Counted from the stretch's first letter, positions 21,401 to 37,200 are shown. The stretch: DNA of 39,351 nt from Nemertoderma westbladi (GCA_032718475.1 JAUCBJ010006034.1:1-39351), one strand, 5' to 3'. Numbers and translations: made by a program. Notes: a model not told the origin generated them from the letters alone.

Positions 21401-23976
21401 CTGTACAGGACTTACATTGGAATCAATGTACTGGGACTTACATTGGAATCAATGTATTGGGACTTACATTGGAATCAATGTACTGGGCCTTACATTAGAA
21501 TAAATGTACACAGCTTACATTAGAATCACTGTACAGGACTTACATTGGAATCAATGTACTGGAACTTACATTAGAATCACTGTACAGGACTTACATTGGA
21601 ATCAATGTACTGGAACTTACATTAGAATCACTGTACAGGACTTACATTGGAATCAATGTACTGGAACTTACATTAGAATCACTGTACAGGACTTACATTG
21701 GAATCAATGTACTGGAACTTACATTAGAATAAATGTACACGGCTTACATTAGAATCAATGTATTGGGACTTACATTGGAATCAATGTACTGGGCCTTACA
21801 TTAGAATAAATGTACACGGCTTACATTAGAATCACTGTACAGGACTTACATTGGAATCAATGTACTGGAACTTACATTAGAATCACTGTACAGGACTTAC
21901 ATTGGAATCAATGTACTGGAACTTACATTAGAATCACTGTACAGGACTTACATTGGAATCAATGTACTGGAACTTACATTAGAATCACTGTACAGGACTT
22001 ACATTGGAATCAATGTACTGGAACTTACATTAGAATCACTGTACAGGACTTACATTGGAATCAATGTACTGGGACTTACATTGGAATCAATGTACTGGGA
22101 CTTACATTAGAATCACTGTACAGGACTTACATTGGAATCAATGTACTGGGACTTACATTAGAATCACTGTACAGGACTTACATTAGAATCAATGTACTGG
22201 GATTTGCATTAGAATCACTGTACAGGACTTACATTGGAATCAATGTATTGGGACTTACATTGGAATCAATGTACTGGGCCTTACATTAGAATAAATGTAC
22301 ACGGCTTACATTAGAATCACTGTACAGGACTTACATTGGAATCAATGTACTGGAACTTACATTAGAATCACTGTACAGGACTTACATTGGAATCAATGTA
22401 CTGGAACTTACATTAGAATCACTGTACAGGACTTACATTGGAATCAATGTACTGGAACTTACATTAGAATCACTGTACAGGACTTACATTGGAATCAATG
22501 TACTGGGACTTACATTGGAATCAATGTACTGGGACTTACATTAGAATCACTGTACAGGACTTACATTGGAATCAATGTACTGGGACTTACATTAGAATCA
22601 CTGTACAGGACTTACATTAGAATCAATGTACTGGGATTTGCATTAGAATCACTGTACAGGACTTACATTGGAATCAATGTATTGGGACTTACATTGGAAT
22701 CAATGTACTGGGCCTTACATTAGAATAAATGTACACGGCTTACATTAGAATCACTGTACAGGACTTACATTGGAATCAATGTACTGGAACTTACATTATA
22801 ATCACTGTACAGGACTTACATTAGAATCACTGTACAGGACTTACATTAGAATCACTGTACAGGACTTACATTGGAATCAATGTACTGGGACTTACATTAG
22901 AATCACTGTACACGGCTTACATTAGAATCACTGTACAGGACTTACATTGGAATCAATGTACTGGGACTTACATTGGAATCAATGTATTGGGACTTACATT
23001 GGAATCAATGTACTGGGCCTTACATTGGAATCAATGTACTGGGACTTACATTGGAATAAATGTACACGGCTTACATTAGAATCACTGTACAGGACTTACA
23101 TTGGAATCAATGTACTGGAACTTACATTAGAATCACTGTACAGGACTTACATTGGAATCAATGTACTGGAACTTACATTATAATCACTGTACAGGACTTA
23201 CATTGGAATCAATGTACTGGGACTTATATTGGAATCAATGTACTGGGACTTACATTAGAATCACTGTACAGGACTTACATTGGAATCAATGTACTGGGAC
23301 TTACATTAGAATCACTGTACAGGACTTACATTAGAATCAATGTACTGGGATTTGCATTAGAATCACTGTACAGGACTTACATTGGAATCAATGTATTGGG
23401 ACTTACATTAGAATAAATGTACACGGCTTACATTAGAATCACTGTACAGGACTTACATTAGAATCAATGTACTGGGATTTGCATTAGAATCACTGTACAG
23501 GACTTACATTGGAATCAATGTACTGGGACTTACATTGGAATCAATGTATTGGGACTTACATTGGAATCAATGTACTGGGACTTACATTAGAATCACTGTA
23601 TTGGGACTTACATTAGATTAAATGTACACGCTTACATTAGAATCACTGTACTGGGACTTACATTGGAATCAATGTATATGGCTTGCATTGGAATCACTGT
23701 ATATGGCTTACATTGGAATCACTGTATATGGCTTACATTGGAATCAATGTACAGGACTTACATTGGAATCAATGTACTGGGACTTACATTAGAATCACTG
23801 TACAGGACTTACATTGGAATCAATGTACTGGGACTTACATTGGAATCAATGTATTGGGACTTACATTGGAATCAATGTACTGGGCCTTACATTAGAATAA
23901 ATGTACACGGCTTACATTAGAATCACTGTACAGGACTTACATTGGAATCAATGTACTGGAACTTACATTAGAATAA

Positions 23977-26900
23977 ATGTACACGGCTTACATTAGAATC
24001 ACTGTACTGGGACTTACATTGGAATCAATGTATATGGCTTACATTGGAATCACTGTATATGGCTTACATTGGAATCAATGTACTGGGACTTACATTAGAA
24101 TCACTGTACAGGACTTACATTGGAATCACTGTATATGGCTTACATTGGAATCAATGTACTGGAACTTACATTAGAATAAATGTACACGGCTTACATTAGA
24201 ATCACTGTACTGGGACTTACATTGGAATCAATGTATATGGCTTACATTGGAATCACTGTATATGGCTTACATTGGAATCAATGTACTGGGACTTCCATTG
24301 GAATCAATGTACTGGGACTTACATTAGAATCACTGTACAGGACTTACATTAGAATCACTGTACAGGACTTACATTGGAATCACTGTATATGGCTTACATT
24401 GGAATCAATGTACTGGGACTTACATTAGAATCACTGTACAGGACTTACATAGGAATCACTGTATATGGCTTACATTGGAATCAATGTACTGGGCCTTACA
24501 TTAGAATAAATGTACACGGCTTACATTAGAATCACTGTACAGGACTTACATTGGAATCACTGTACTGGGACTTACATTGGAATCAATGTACTGGGATTTG
24601 CATTAGAATCACTGTACAGGACTTACATTGGAATCAATGTATATGGCTTACATTGTAATCACTGTATATGGCTTACATTGGAATCAATGTACTGGGACTT
24701 CCATTGGAATCAATGTACTGGGACTTACATTAGAATCACTGTACAGGACTTACATTAGAATCACTGTACAGGACTTACATTGGAATCACTGTATATGGCT
24801 TACATTGGAATCAATGTACTGAGACTTACATTAGAATCACTGTACATGACTTACATTGGAATCACTGTATATGGCTTACATTGGAATCAATGTACTGGGC
24901 CTTACATTAGAATAAATGTACACGGCTTACATTAGAATCACTGTACAGGACTTACATTGGAATCAATGTATTGGGACTTACATTGGAATCACTGTACAGG
25001 ACTTACATTGGAATCAATGTACTGGGACTTACATTAGAATCAATGTACTGGGACTTACATTGGAATCAATGTACTGGGACTTACATTGGAATCAATGTAC
25101 TGGGACTTACATTGGAATCAATGTACAGGGACTTACATTGGAATCAATGTACAGGGACTTACATTGGAATCAATGTACTGGGACTTACATTGGAATCAAT
25201 GTACTGGGACTTACATTGGAATCAATGTACAGGGACTTACATTGGAATCAATGTATATGGCTTACATTGGAATCACTGTATATGGCTTACATTGGAATCA
25301 ATGTACAGGACTTACATTGGAATCAATGTACTGGGACTTACATTGGAATCAATGTACTGGGACTTACATTGGAATCAATGTACTGGGATTTGCATTAGAA
25401 TCACTGTACAGGACTTACATTGGAATCACTGTACAGGACTTACATTGGAATCAATGTATTGGGACTTACATTGGAATCACTGTACAGGACTTACATTGGA
25501 ATCAATGTACTGGGACTTACATTAGAATCAATGTACTGGGACTTACATTGGAATCAATGTACTGGGACTTACATTGGAATCAATGTACTGGGACTTACAT
25601 TAGAATCACTGTACAGGACTTACATTGGAATCAATGTACTGGGACTTACATTAGAATCACTGTACAGGACTTACATTGGAATCAATGTACAGGGACTTAC
25701 ATTGGAATCAATGTACTGGGACTTACATTAGAATCAATGTGCTGGGACTTACATTGGAATCAATGTACTGGGACTTACATTGGAATCAATGTACTGGGAC
25801 TTACATTGGAATCAATGTACAGGGACTTACATTGGAATCAATGTACAGGGACTTACATTGGAATCAATGTACTGGGACTTACATTGGAATCAATGTACTG
25901 GGACTTACATTGGAATCAATGTACAGGGACTTACATTGGAATCAATGTATATGGCTTACATTGGAATCACTGTATATGGCTTACATTGGAATCAATGTAC
26001 AGGACTTACATTGGAATCAATGTACTGGGACTTACATTGGAATCAATGTACTGGGACTTACATTGGAATCAATGTACTGGGACTTACATTGGAATCAATG
26101 TACAGGGACTTACATTGGAATCAATGTACAGGGACTTACATTGGAATCAATGTACTGGGACTTACATTGGAATCAATGTACTGGGACTTACATTGGAATC
26201 AATGTACAGGGACTTACATTGGAATCAATGTATATGGCTTACATTGGAATCACTGTATATGGCTTACATTGGAATCAATGTACAGGACTTACATTGGAAT
26301 CAATGTACTGGGACTTACATTGGAATCAATGTACTGGGACTTACATTGGAATCAATGTACTGGGATTTGCATTAGAATCACTGTACAGGACTTACATTGG
26401 AATCAATGTACTGGGACTTACATTAGAATCGCTGTACAGGACTTACATTGGAATCACTGTAAAGGACTTACATTGGAATCAATGTACAGGGACTTACATT
26501 GGAATCAATGTATATGGCTTACATTGGAATCACTGTATATGGCTTACATTGGAATCAATGTACAGGACTTACATTGGAATCAATGTACTGGGACTTACAT
26601 TGGAATCAATGTACTGGGACTTACATTGGAATCAATGTACTGGGACTTACATTGGAATCAATGTACAGGGACTTACATTGGAATCAATGTATATGGCTTA
26701 CATTGGAATCACTGTATATGGCTTACATTGGAATCAATGTACAGGACTTACATTGGAATCAATGTACTGGGACTTACATTGGAATCAATGTACTGGGACT
26801 TACATTGGAATCAATGTACAGGGACTTACATTGGAATCAATGTACAGGGACTTACATTGGAATCAATGTATATGGCTTACATTGGAATCACTGTATATGG

Positions 26901-27040
26901 CTTACATTGGAATCAATGTACAGGACTTACATTGGAATCAATGTACTGGGACTTACATTAAAATCACTGTACAGGACTTACATTGGAATCAATGTACTGG
27001 GACTTACATTGGAATCAATGTACTGGGACTTACATTAGAA
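23977..27040. repeat. Array block duplicated at about 31507-34595 (offset ~7.53 kb)
   Basis: Rare variants recur in order: TACATAGGAATC at 24447 and 31977, TACATTGTAATC at about 24650 and 32180, and GTACTGAGACT at about 24827 and 32357, all offset by 7530. After about 24960 the offset becomes 7555 because the right copy carries one extra 25-bp unit. The later parts have diverged by unit gains and losses. Confidence 0.8.
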
Positions 27041-29029
27041 TCACTGTACAGGACTTACATTGGAATCAATGTACTGGGACTTACATTGGAATCAATGTAT
27101 TGGGACTTACATTGGAATCAATGTACTGGGACTTACATTAGAATCACTGTACTGGGACTTACATTAGATTAAATGTACACGGCTTACATTAGAATCACTG
27201 TACTGGGACTTACATTGGAATCAATGTATATGGCTTGCATTGGAATCACTGTATATGGCTTACATTGGAATCAATGTACAGGACTTACATTGGAATCAAT
27301 GTACTGGGACTTACATTAGAATCACTGTACAGGACTTACATTGGAATCAATGTACTGGGACTTACATTGGAATCAATGTATTGGGACTTACATTGGAATC
27401 AATGTACTGGGCCTTACATTAGAATAAATGTACACGGCTTACATTAGAATCACTGTACAGGACTTACATTGGAATCAATGTACTGGAACTTACATTAGAA
27501 TCACTGTACAGGACTTACATTGGAATCAATGTACTGGAACTTACATTAGAATCACTGTACAGGACTTACATTGGAATCAATGTACTGGGACTTACATTGG
27601 AATCAATGTACTGGGACTTACATTAGAATCACTGTACAGGACTTACATTGGAATCAATGTACTGGGACTTACATTAGAATCACTGTACAGGACTTACATT
27701 AGAATCAATGTACTGGGATTTGCATTAGAATCACTGCACAGGACTTACATTGGAATCAATGTACTGGGACTTACATTGGAATCAATGTATTGGGACTTAC
27801 ATTGGAATCAATGTATTGGGACTTACATTAGAATAAATGTACACGGCTTACATTAGAATCACTGTACAGGACTTACATTGGAATCAATGTACTGGGACTT
27901 ACATTGGAATCAATGTATTGGGACTTACATTGGAATCAATGTACTGGGCCTTACATTAGAATAAATGTACACAGCTTACATTAGAATCACTGTACAGGAC
28001 TTACATTGGAATCAATGTACTGGAACTTACATTAGAATCACTGTACAGGACTTACATTGGAATCAATGTACTGGAACTTACATTAGAATCACTGTACAGG
28101 ACTTACATTGGAATCAATGTACTGGAACTTACATTAGAATCACTGTACAGGACTTACATTGGAATCAATGTACTGGAACTTACATTAGAATAAATGTACA
28201 CGGCTTACATTAGAATCAATGTATTGGGACTTACATTGGAATCAATGTACTGGGCCTTACATTAGAATAAATGTACACGGCTTACATTAGAATCACTGTA
28301 CAGGACTTACATTGGAATCAATGTACTGGAACTTACATTAGAATCACTGTACAGGACTTACATTGGAATCAATGTATTGGAACTTACATTAGAATCACTG
28401 TACAGGACTTACATTGGAATCAATGTACTGGGACTTACATTGGAATCAATGTACTGGGACTTACATTAGAATCACTGTACAGGACTTACATTGGAATCAA
28501 TGTACTGGGACTTACATTAGAATCACTGTACAGGACTTACATTAGAATCAATGTACTGGGATTTGCATTAGAATCACTGTACAGGACTTACATTGGAATC
28601 AATGTATTGGGACTTACATTGGAATCAATGTACTGGGCCTTACATTAGAATAAATGTACACGGCTTACATTAGAATCACTGTACAGGACTTACATTGGAA
28701 TCAATGTACTGGAACTTACATTATAATCACTGTACAGGACTTACATTAGAATCAATGTACTGGAACTTACATTAGAATAAATGTACACGGCTTACATTAG
28801 AATCACTGTACAGGACTTACATTGGAATCAATGTACTGGAACTTACATTATAATCACTGTACAGGACTTACATTAGAATCACTGTACAGAACTTACATTA
28901 GAATCACTGTACAGGACTTACATTGGAATCAATGTACTGGGACTTACATTAGAATCACTGTACAGGACTTACAATAGAATCACTGTACAGGACTTACATT
29001 AGAATCACTGTACAGGACTTACATTGGAA

Positions 29030-31613
29030 TCAATGTACTGGGCCTTACATTGGAATCAATGTACTGGGACTTACATTGGAATAAATGTACACGGCTTACA
29101 TTAGAATCACTGTACAGGACTTACATTGGAATCAATGTACTGGAACTTACATTAGAATCACTGTACAGGACTTACATTGGAATCAATGTACTGGAACTTA
29201 CATTATAATCACTGTACAGGACTTACATTGGAATCAATGTACTGGGACTTATATTGGAATCAATGTACTGGGACTTACATTAGAATCACTGTACAGGACT
29301 TACATTGGAATCAATGTACTGGGACTTACATTAGAATCACTGTACAGGACTTACATTAGAATCAATGTACTGGGATTTGCATTAGAATCACTGTACAGGA
29401 CTTACATTGGAATCAATGTATTGGGACTTACATTAGAATAAATGTACACGGCTTACATTAGAATCACTGTACAGGACTTACATTAGAATCAATGTACTGG
29501 GATTTGCATTAGAATCACTGTACAGGACTTACATTGGAATCAATGTACTGGGACTTACATTGGAATCAATGTATTGGGACTTACATTGGAATCAATGTAC
29601 TGGTACTTACATTAGAATCACTGTATTGGGACTTACATTAGATTAAATGTACACGGCTTACATTAGAATCACTGTACTGGGACTTACATTGGAATCAATG
29701 TATATGGCTTGCATTGGAATCACTGTATATGGCTTACATTGGAATCACTGTATATGGCTTACATTGGAATCAATGTACAGGACTTACATTGGAATCAATG
29801 TACTGGGACTTACATTAGAATCACTGTACAGGACTTACATTGGAATCAATGTACTGGAACTTACATTAGAATCACTGTACAGGACTTACATTGGAATCAA
29901 TGTACTGGAACTTACATTAGAATCACTGTACAGGACTTACATTGGAATCAATGTAATGGGACTTACATTGGAATCAATGTATTGGGACTTACATTGGAAT
30001 CAATGTACTGGGCCTTACATTAGAATAAATGTACACGGCTTACATTAGAATCACTGTACAGGACTTACATTGGAATCAATGTACTGGAACTTACATTAGA
30101 ATAAATGTACACGGCTTACATTAGAATCACTGTACTGGGACTTACATTGGAATCAATGTATATGGCTTACATTGGAATCACTGTATATGGCTTACATTGG
30201 AATCAATGTACTGGAACTTACATTATAATCACTGTACAGGACTTACATTAGAATCACTGTACAGGACTTACATTAGAATCACTGTACAGGACTTACATTG
30301 GAATCAATGTACTGGGACTTACATTAGAATCACTGTACACGGCTTACATTAGAATCACTGTACAGGACTTACATTGGAATCAATGTACTGGGACTTACAT
30401 TGGAATCAATGTATTGGGACTTACATTGGAATCAATGTACTGGGCCTTACATTGGAATCAATGTACTGGGACTTACATTGGAATAAATGTACACGGCTTA
30501 CATTAGAATCACTGTACAGGACTTACATTGGAATCAATGTACTGGAACTTACATTAGAATCACTGTACAGGACTTACATTGGAATCAATGTACTGGAACT
30601 TACATTATAATCACTGTACAGGACTTACATTGGAATCAATGTACTGGGACTTATATTGGAATCAATGTACTGGGACTTACATTAGAATCACTGTACAGGA
30701 CTTACATTGGAATCAATGTACTGGGACTTACATTAGAATCACTGTACAGGACTTACATTAGAATCAATGTACTGGGATTTGCATTAGAATCACTGTACAG
30801 GACTTACATTGGAATCAATGTATTGGGACTTACATTAGAATAAATGTACACGGCTTACATTAGAATCACTGTACAGGACTTACATTAGAATCAATGTACT
30901 GGGATTTGCATTAGAATCACTGTACAGGACTTACATTGGAATCAATGTACTGGGACTTACATTGGAATCAATGTATTGGGACTTACATTGGAATCAATGT
31001 ACTGGGACTTACATTAGAATCACTGTATTGGGACTTACATTAGATTAAATGTACACGGCTTACATTAGAATCACTGTACTGGGACTTACATTGGAATCAA
31101 TGTATATGGCTTGCATTGGAATCACTGTATATGGCTTACATTGGAATCACTGTATATGGCTTACATTGGAATCAATGTACAGGACTTACATTGGAATCAA
31201 TGTACTGGGACTTACATTAGAATCACTGTACAGGACTTACATTGGAATCAATGTACTGGAACTTACATTAGAATCACTGTACAGGACTTACATTGGAATC
31301 AATGTACTGGAACTTACATTAGAATCACTGTACAGGACTTACATTGGAATCAATGTAATGGGACTTACATTGGAATCAATGTATTGGGACTTACATTGGA
31401 ATCAATGTACTGGGCCTTACATTAGAATAAATGTACACGGCTTACATTAGAATCACTGTACAGGACTTACATTGGAATCAATGTACTGGAACTTACATTA
31501 GAATAAATGTACACGGCTTACATTAGAATCACTGTACTGGGACTTACATTGGAATCAATGTATATGGCTTACATTGGAATCACTGTATATGGCTTACATT
31601 GGAATCAATGTAC
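29030..31613. repeat. 1,402-bp tandem duplication within the array
   Basis: The segment at about 29030-30211 repeats at about 30432-31613 with the same order of variant units, including the rare ACTTATATTGG (about 29249 and 30651) and GTAATGGGACT. Earlier relatives of the same block occur around 17906 and 23060. Confidence 0.8.
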
Positions 31614-34600
31614 TGGGACTTACATTAGAATCACTGTACAGGACTTACATTGGAATCACTGTATATGGCTTACATTGGAATCAATGTACTGGATCTTACA
31701 TTAGAATAAATGTACACGGCTTACATTAGAATCACTGTACTGGGACTTACATTGGAATCAATGTATATGGCTTACATTGGAATCACTGTATATGGCTTAC
31801 ATTGGAATCAATGTACTGGGACTTCCATTGGAATCAATGTACTGGGACTTACATTAGAATCACTGTACAGGACTTACATTAGAATCACTGTACAGGACTT
31901 ACATTGGAATCACTGTATATGGCTTACATTGGAATCAATGTACTGGGACTTACATTAGAATCACTGTACAGGACTTACATAGGAATCACTGTATATGGCT
32001 TACATTGGAATCAATGTACTGGGCCTTACATTAGAATAAATGTACACGGCTTACATTAGAATCACTGTACAGGACTTACATTGGAATCACTGTACTGGGA
32101 CTTACATTGGAATCAATGTACTGGGATTTGCATTAGAATCACTGTACAGGACTTACATTGGAATCAATGTATATGGCTTACATTGTAATCACTGTATATG
32201 GCTTACATTGGAATCAATGTACTGGGACTTCCATTGGAATCAATGTACTGGGACTTACATTAGAATCACTGTACAGGACTTACATTAGAATCACTGTACA
32301 GGACTTACATTGGAATCACTGTATATGGCTTACATTGGAATCAATGTACTGAGACTTACATTAGAATCACTGTACATGACTTACATTGGAATCACTGTAT
32401 ATGGCTTACATTGGAATCAATGTACTGTGCCTTACATTAGAATAAATGTACACGGCTTACATTAGAATCACTGTACAGGACTTACATTGGAATCACTGTA
32501 CAGGACTTACATTGGAATCAATGTATTGGGACTTACATTGGAATCACTGTACAGGACTTACATTGGAATCAATGTACTGGGACTTACATTAGAATCAATG
32601 TACTGGGACTTACATTGGAATCAATGTACTGGGACTTACATTGGAATCAATGTACTGGGACTTACATTGGAATCAATGTACAGGGACTTACATTGGAATC
32701 AATGTACAGGGACTTACATTGGAATCAATGTACTGGGACTTACATTGGAATCAATGTACTGGGACTTACATTGGAATCAATGTACAGGGACTTACATTGG
32801 AATCAATTTATATGGCTTACATTGGAATCACTGTATATGGCTTACATTGGAATCAATGTACAGGACTTACATTGGAATCAATGTACTGGGACTTACATTG
32901 GAATCAATGTACTGGGACTTACATTGGAATCAATGTACTGGGATTTGCATTAGAATCACTGTACAGGACTTACATTGGAATCACTGTACAGGACTTACAT
33001 TGGAATCAATGTATTGGGACTTACATTGGAATCACTGTACAGGACTTACATTGGAATCAATGTACTGGGACTTACATTAGAATCAATGTACTGGGACTTA
33101 CATTGGAATCAATGTACTGGGACTTACATTGGAATCAATGTACTGGGACTTACATTAGAATCACTGTACAGGACTTACATTGGAATCAATGTACTGGGAC
33201 TTACATTAGAATCACTGTACAGGACTTACATTGGAATCAATGTACAGGGACTTACATTGGAATCAATGTACTGGGACTTACATTAGAATCAATGTACTGG
33301 GACTTACATTGGAATCAATGTACTGGGACTTACATTGGAATCAATGTACTGGGACTTACATTGGAATCAATGTACAGGGACTTACATTGGAATCAATGTA
33401 CAGGGACTTACATTGGAATCAATGTACTGGGACTTACATTGGAATCAATGTACTGGGACTTACATTGGAATCAATGTACAGGGACTTACATTGGAATCAA
33501 TGTATATGGCTTACATTGGAATCACTGTATATGGCTTACATTGGAATCAATGTACAGGACTTACATTGGAATCAATGTACTGGGACTTACATTGGAATCA
33601 ATGTACTGGGACTTACATTGGAATCAATGTACTGGGATTTGCATTAGAATCACTGTACAGGACTTACATTGGAATCAATGTACTGGGACTTACATTAGAA
33701 TCACTGTACAGGACTTACATTGGAATCACTGTAAAGGACTTACATTGGAATCAATGTACAGGGACTTACATTGGAATCAATGTATATGGCTTACATTGGA
33801 ATCACTGTATATGGCTTACATTGGAATCAATGTACAGGACTTACATTGGAATCAATGTACTGGGACTTACATTGGAATCAATGTACTGGGACTTACATTG
33901 GAATCAATGTACTGGGACTTACATTGGAATCAATGTACAGGGACTTACACTGGAATCAATGTATATGGCTTACATTGGAATCACTGTATATGGCTTACAT
34001 TGGAATCAATGTACAGGACTTACATTGGAATCAATGTACTGGGACTTACATTGGAATCAATGTACTGGGACTTACATTGGAATCAATGTACAGGGACTTA
34101 CATTGGAATCAATGTACAGGGACTTACATTGGAATCAATGTATATGGCTTACATTGGAATCACTGTATATGGCTTACATTGGAATCAATGTACAGGACTT
34201 ACATTGGAATCAATGTACTGGGACTTACATTGGAATCAATGTACTGGGACTTACATTGGAATCAATGTACAGGGACTTACATTGGAATCAATGTACAGGG
34301 ACTTACATTGGAATCAATGTACTGGGACTTACATTGGAATCAATGTACTGGGACTTACATTGGAATCAATGTACAGGGACTTACATTGGAATCAATGTAT
34401 ATGGCTTACATTGGAATCACTGTATATGGCTTACATTGGAATCAATGTACAGGACTTACATTGGAATCAATGTACTGGGACTTACATTGGAATCAATGTA
34501 CTGGGACTTACATTAGAATCACTGTACAGGACTTACATTGGAATCAATGTACTGGGACTTACATTGGAATCAATGTACTGGGACTTACATTAGAATCACT

Positions 34601-35099
34601 GTACAGGACTTACATTGGAATCAATGTACTGGGACTTACATTGGAATCACTGTACTGGGACTTACATTGGAATCACTGTAATGGGACTTACATTGGAATC
34701 ACAGTACAGGACTTACATTGGAATCAATGTACTGGGACTTACATTAGAATCCCTGTACAGGACTTACATTGGAATCAATGTACTGGGACTTACATTGGAA
34801 TCAATGTACTGGGACTTCCATTGGAATCAATGTACTGGGACTTACATTAGAATCACTGTACAGGACTTACATTGGAATCAATGTACTGGGACTTACATTG
34901 GAATCAATGTACTGGGACTTCCATTGGAATCAATGTATATGGCTTACATTGGAATCACTGTATATGGCAAACATTGGAATCAATGTACAGGACTTACATT
35001 GGAATCAATGTACTGGGACTTACATTAGAATCACTGTAAAGGACTTACATTAGAATCAATGTACTGGGACTTACATTAGAATCACTGTACTGGGACTTA

Positions 35100-37200
35100 C
35101 ATTGGAATACATCTACACGGCTTCCATTAGAATCACTGTACTGGGACTTCGATTGGAATCAATGTATATGGCTTACATTGGAATCACTGTATATGGCTTT
35201 CATTGGAATCAATGTACAGGACTTACATTGGAATCACTGTACTGGGACTTACCTTGGAATCACTGTACAGGACATACATTGGAATCAATGTACTGGGACT
35301 TACATCAGAATCATTGTACTGGGACTTACATTGGAATCACTGTACAGGGCTTACATTGGAATCACAGTACATGGCTTACCTTAAAATCACTGTATACGGC
35401 TTACATTGGAATCACTATGGCTTACATTTGAATCAATGTATATGGCTTACATTGGAATCACTGTACAGGGCTTACATTGGAAACACTGTATATGGCTTAC
35501 ATTGGAATCACTGTACGTACAGGGCTTCCATTGAATCACTGTATATTGCTTACATTGGAATCACTGTATATGGCTTACATTGGAATCACTGTATATGGCT
35601 TACATTGGAATCAATGTACAGGACTTACATTGAATCACTGTACTGGGACTTACCTTGGAATCACTGTACAGGGCTTCCATTGGAATCACAGTACATGGCT
35701 TACCTTAAAATCACTGTATACGGCTTACATTGGAATCACTATGGCTTACATTTGAATCAATGTATATGGCTTACATTGGAATCACTGTACAGGACTTACA
35801 TTGGAATCAATGTATATGGCTTACATTGGAATCACTGTATATGGCTTACATTAGAATCAATGTACTGGGACTTACATTAGAATTACTGTACTGAGTCTTA
35901 CATTGGAATAAATGTACACGGCTTACATTAGAATCACTGTACTGGGACTTACATTGGAATCAATGTATATAGCTTACATTGGAATCACTGTATATGGCTT
36001 ACATTTGAATCAATGTACAGGACTTACATTGGAATCAATGTACTGGGACTTACATTAGAATCACTGTACAGGACATACATTGGAATCAATGTACTGGGAC
36101 TTACATCAGAATCATTGTACTGGGACTTACATTGGAGTCACTGTACAGGGCTTACATTGGAATCACAGTACATGGCTTACCTTAAAATCACTGTATACGG
36201 CTTACATTGGAATCACTATGGCTTACATTTGAATCACTGTATATGGCTTACATTGGAATCACTGTACAGGGCTTACATTCTAATCACTGTATATGGCTTA
36301 CATTAGAATCACTGTACTGGGACTTACATTGGAATACATCTACACGACTTCCATTAGAATCACTGTACTGGGACTTCGATTGGAATCAATGTATATGGCT
36401 TACATTGGAATCACTGTATATGGCTTACATTGGAATCAATGTACATGACTTACATTGGAATCACTGTACTGGGACTTACCTTGGAATCACTGTACAGGGC
36501 TTCCATTGGAATCACTGTACAGTACATACATTGGAATCAATGTACTGGGACTTACATCAGAATCATTGTACTGGGACTTACATTGGAATCACTGTACAGG
36601 GCTTACATTGGAATCACAGTACATGGCTTACCTTAAAATCACTGTATACGGCTTACATTGGAATCACTATGGCTTACATTTGAATCACTGTACAGGGCTT
36701 ACATTGGAATCACTGTATATGGCTTACATTGGAATCACTGTGCAGGGCTTACATTGGAATCACTGTACATGGCTTACATTGGAATCAATGTACAGGGCTT
36801 ACATTGGAATCAATGTACTGGGACTTATATTAGAATCACTGTACAGGACTTACATTGGAATCAATGTACTGGGACTTACATTAGAATTACTGTACTGAGT
36901 CTTACATTGGAATAAATGTACACGGCTTACATACGGCTTACATTAGAATCACTGTACTGGGACTTACATTGGAATCAATGTATATAGCTTACATTGGAAT
37001 CACTGTATATGGCTTACATTTGAATCAATGTACAGGACTTACATTGGAATCAATGTACTGGGACTTACATTAGAATCACTGTACAGGACTTACATTGGAA
37101 TCAATGTACACGGCTTACATTAGAATCACTATACTGGGACTTAGATTGGAATCAATGTATATGGCTTACATTGGAATCACTGTATATGGCTTACATTGGA
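35100..37200. repeat. Degenerate right edge of the main array
   Basis: Units here carry many more substitutions and small indels than in the centre. A composite of about 70 bp with TACCTTAAAATC, ATACGGCT, CACTATGGCT and TACATTTGAATC recurs at about 35365, 35690, 36166 and 36616, giving a local higher-order period of about 330-480 bp. Confidence 0.8.

Larger units (their letters stand above)
15477..37200. repeat. Main 25/26-bp satellite array, ~21.7 kb (~850 units)
   Basis: The commonest unit is the 18-bp near-palindrome TACATTGGAATCAATGTA followed by the linker CTGGGACT, 26 bp in all. Other frequent forms are 25-bp units with the linker CAGGACT, ATATGGCT-linked units, and units with TTAGAATCACTG in place of TTGGAATCAATG (weaker palindrome). 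Forms with GAATAAATG or GATTAAATG carry poly(A)-signal hexamers. All units point the same way. A pure run of 26-bp units contains no stop in any plus-strand frame but TAA and TGA on the minus strand. This explains plus-strand open frames of up to 650 codons with 26-residue periodicity, which I do not annotate as genes. Blocks of 1-3 kb recur at spacings of about 1.05, 1.17, 1.40, 2.40, 5.15 and 7.53 kb. Confidence 0.97.

Noticed and set aside
32641-34593. A 650-codon open frame (and others of 393-498 codons) encoding a 26-residue W/Y/C-rich repeat
   Set aside because: The 26-bp unit has no stop triplet in any plus-strand frame, so openness is automatic wherever pure 26-bp units persist. Several frames overlap in the same DNA, starts are simply the ATG in CAATGTA, and nothing suggests selection on the protein.
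15477-37200. A CRISPR array (regular short repeats)
   Set aside because: The 8-base linkers are nearly constant and there are no unique spacers of typical length. The context is animal nuclear DNA, so this is a satellite.
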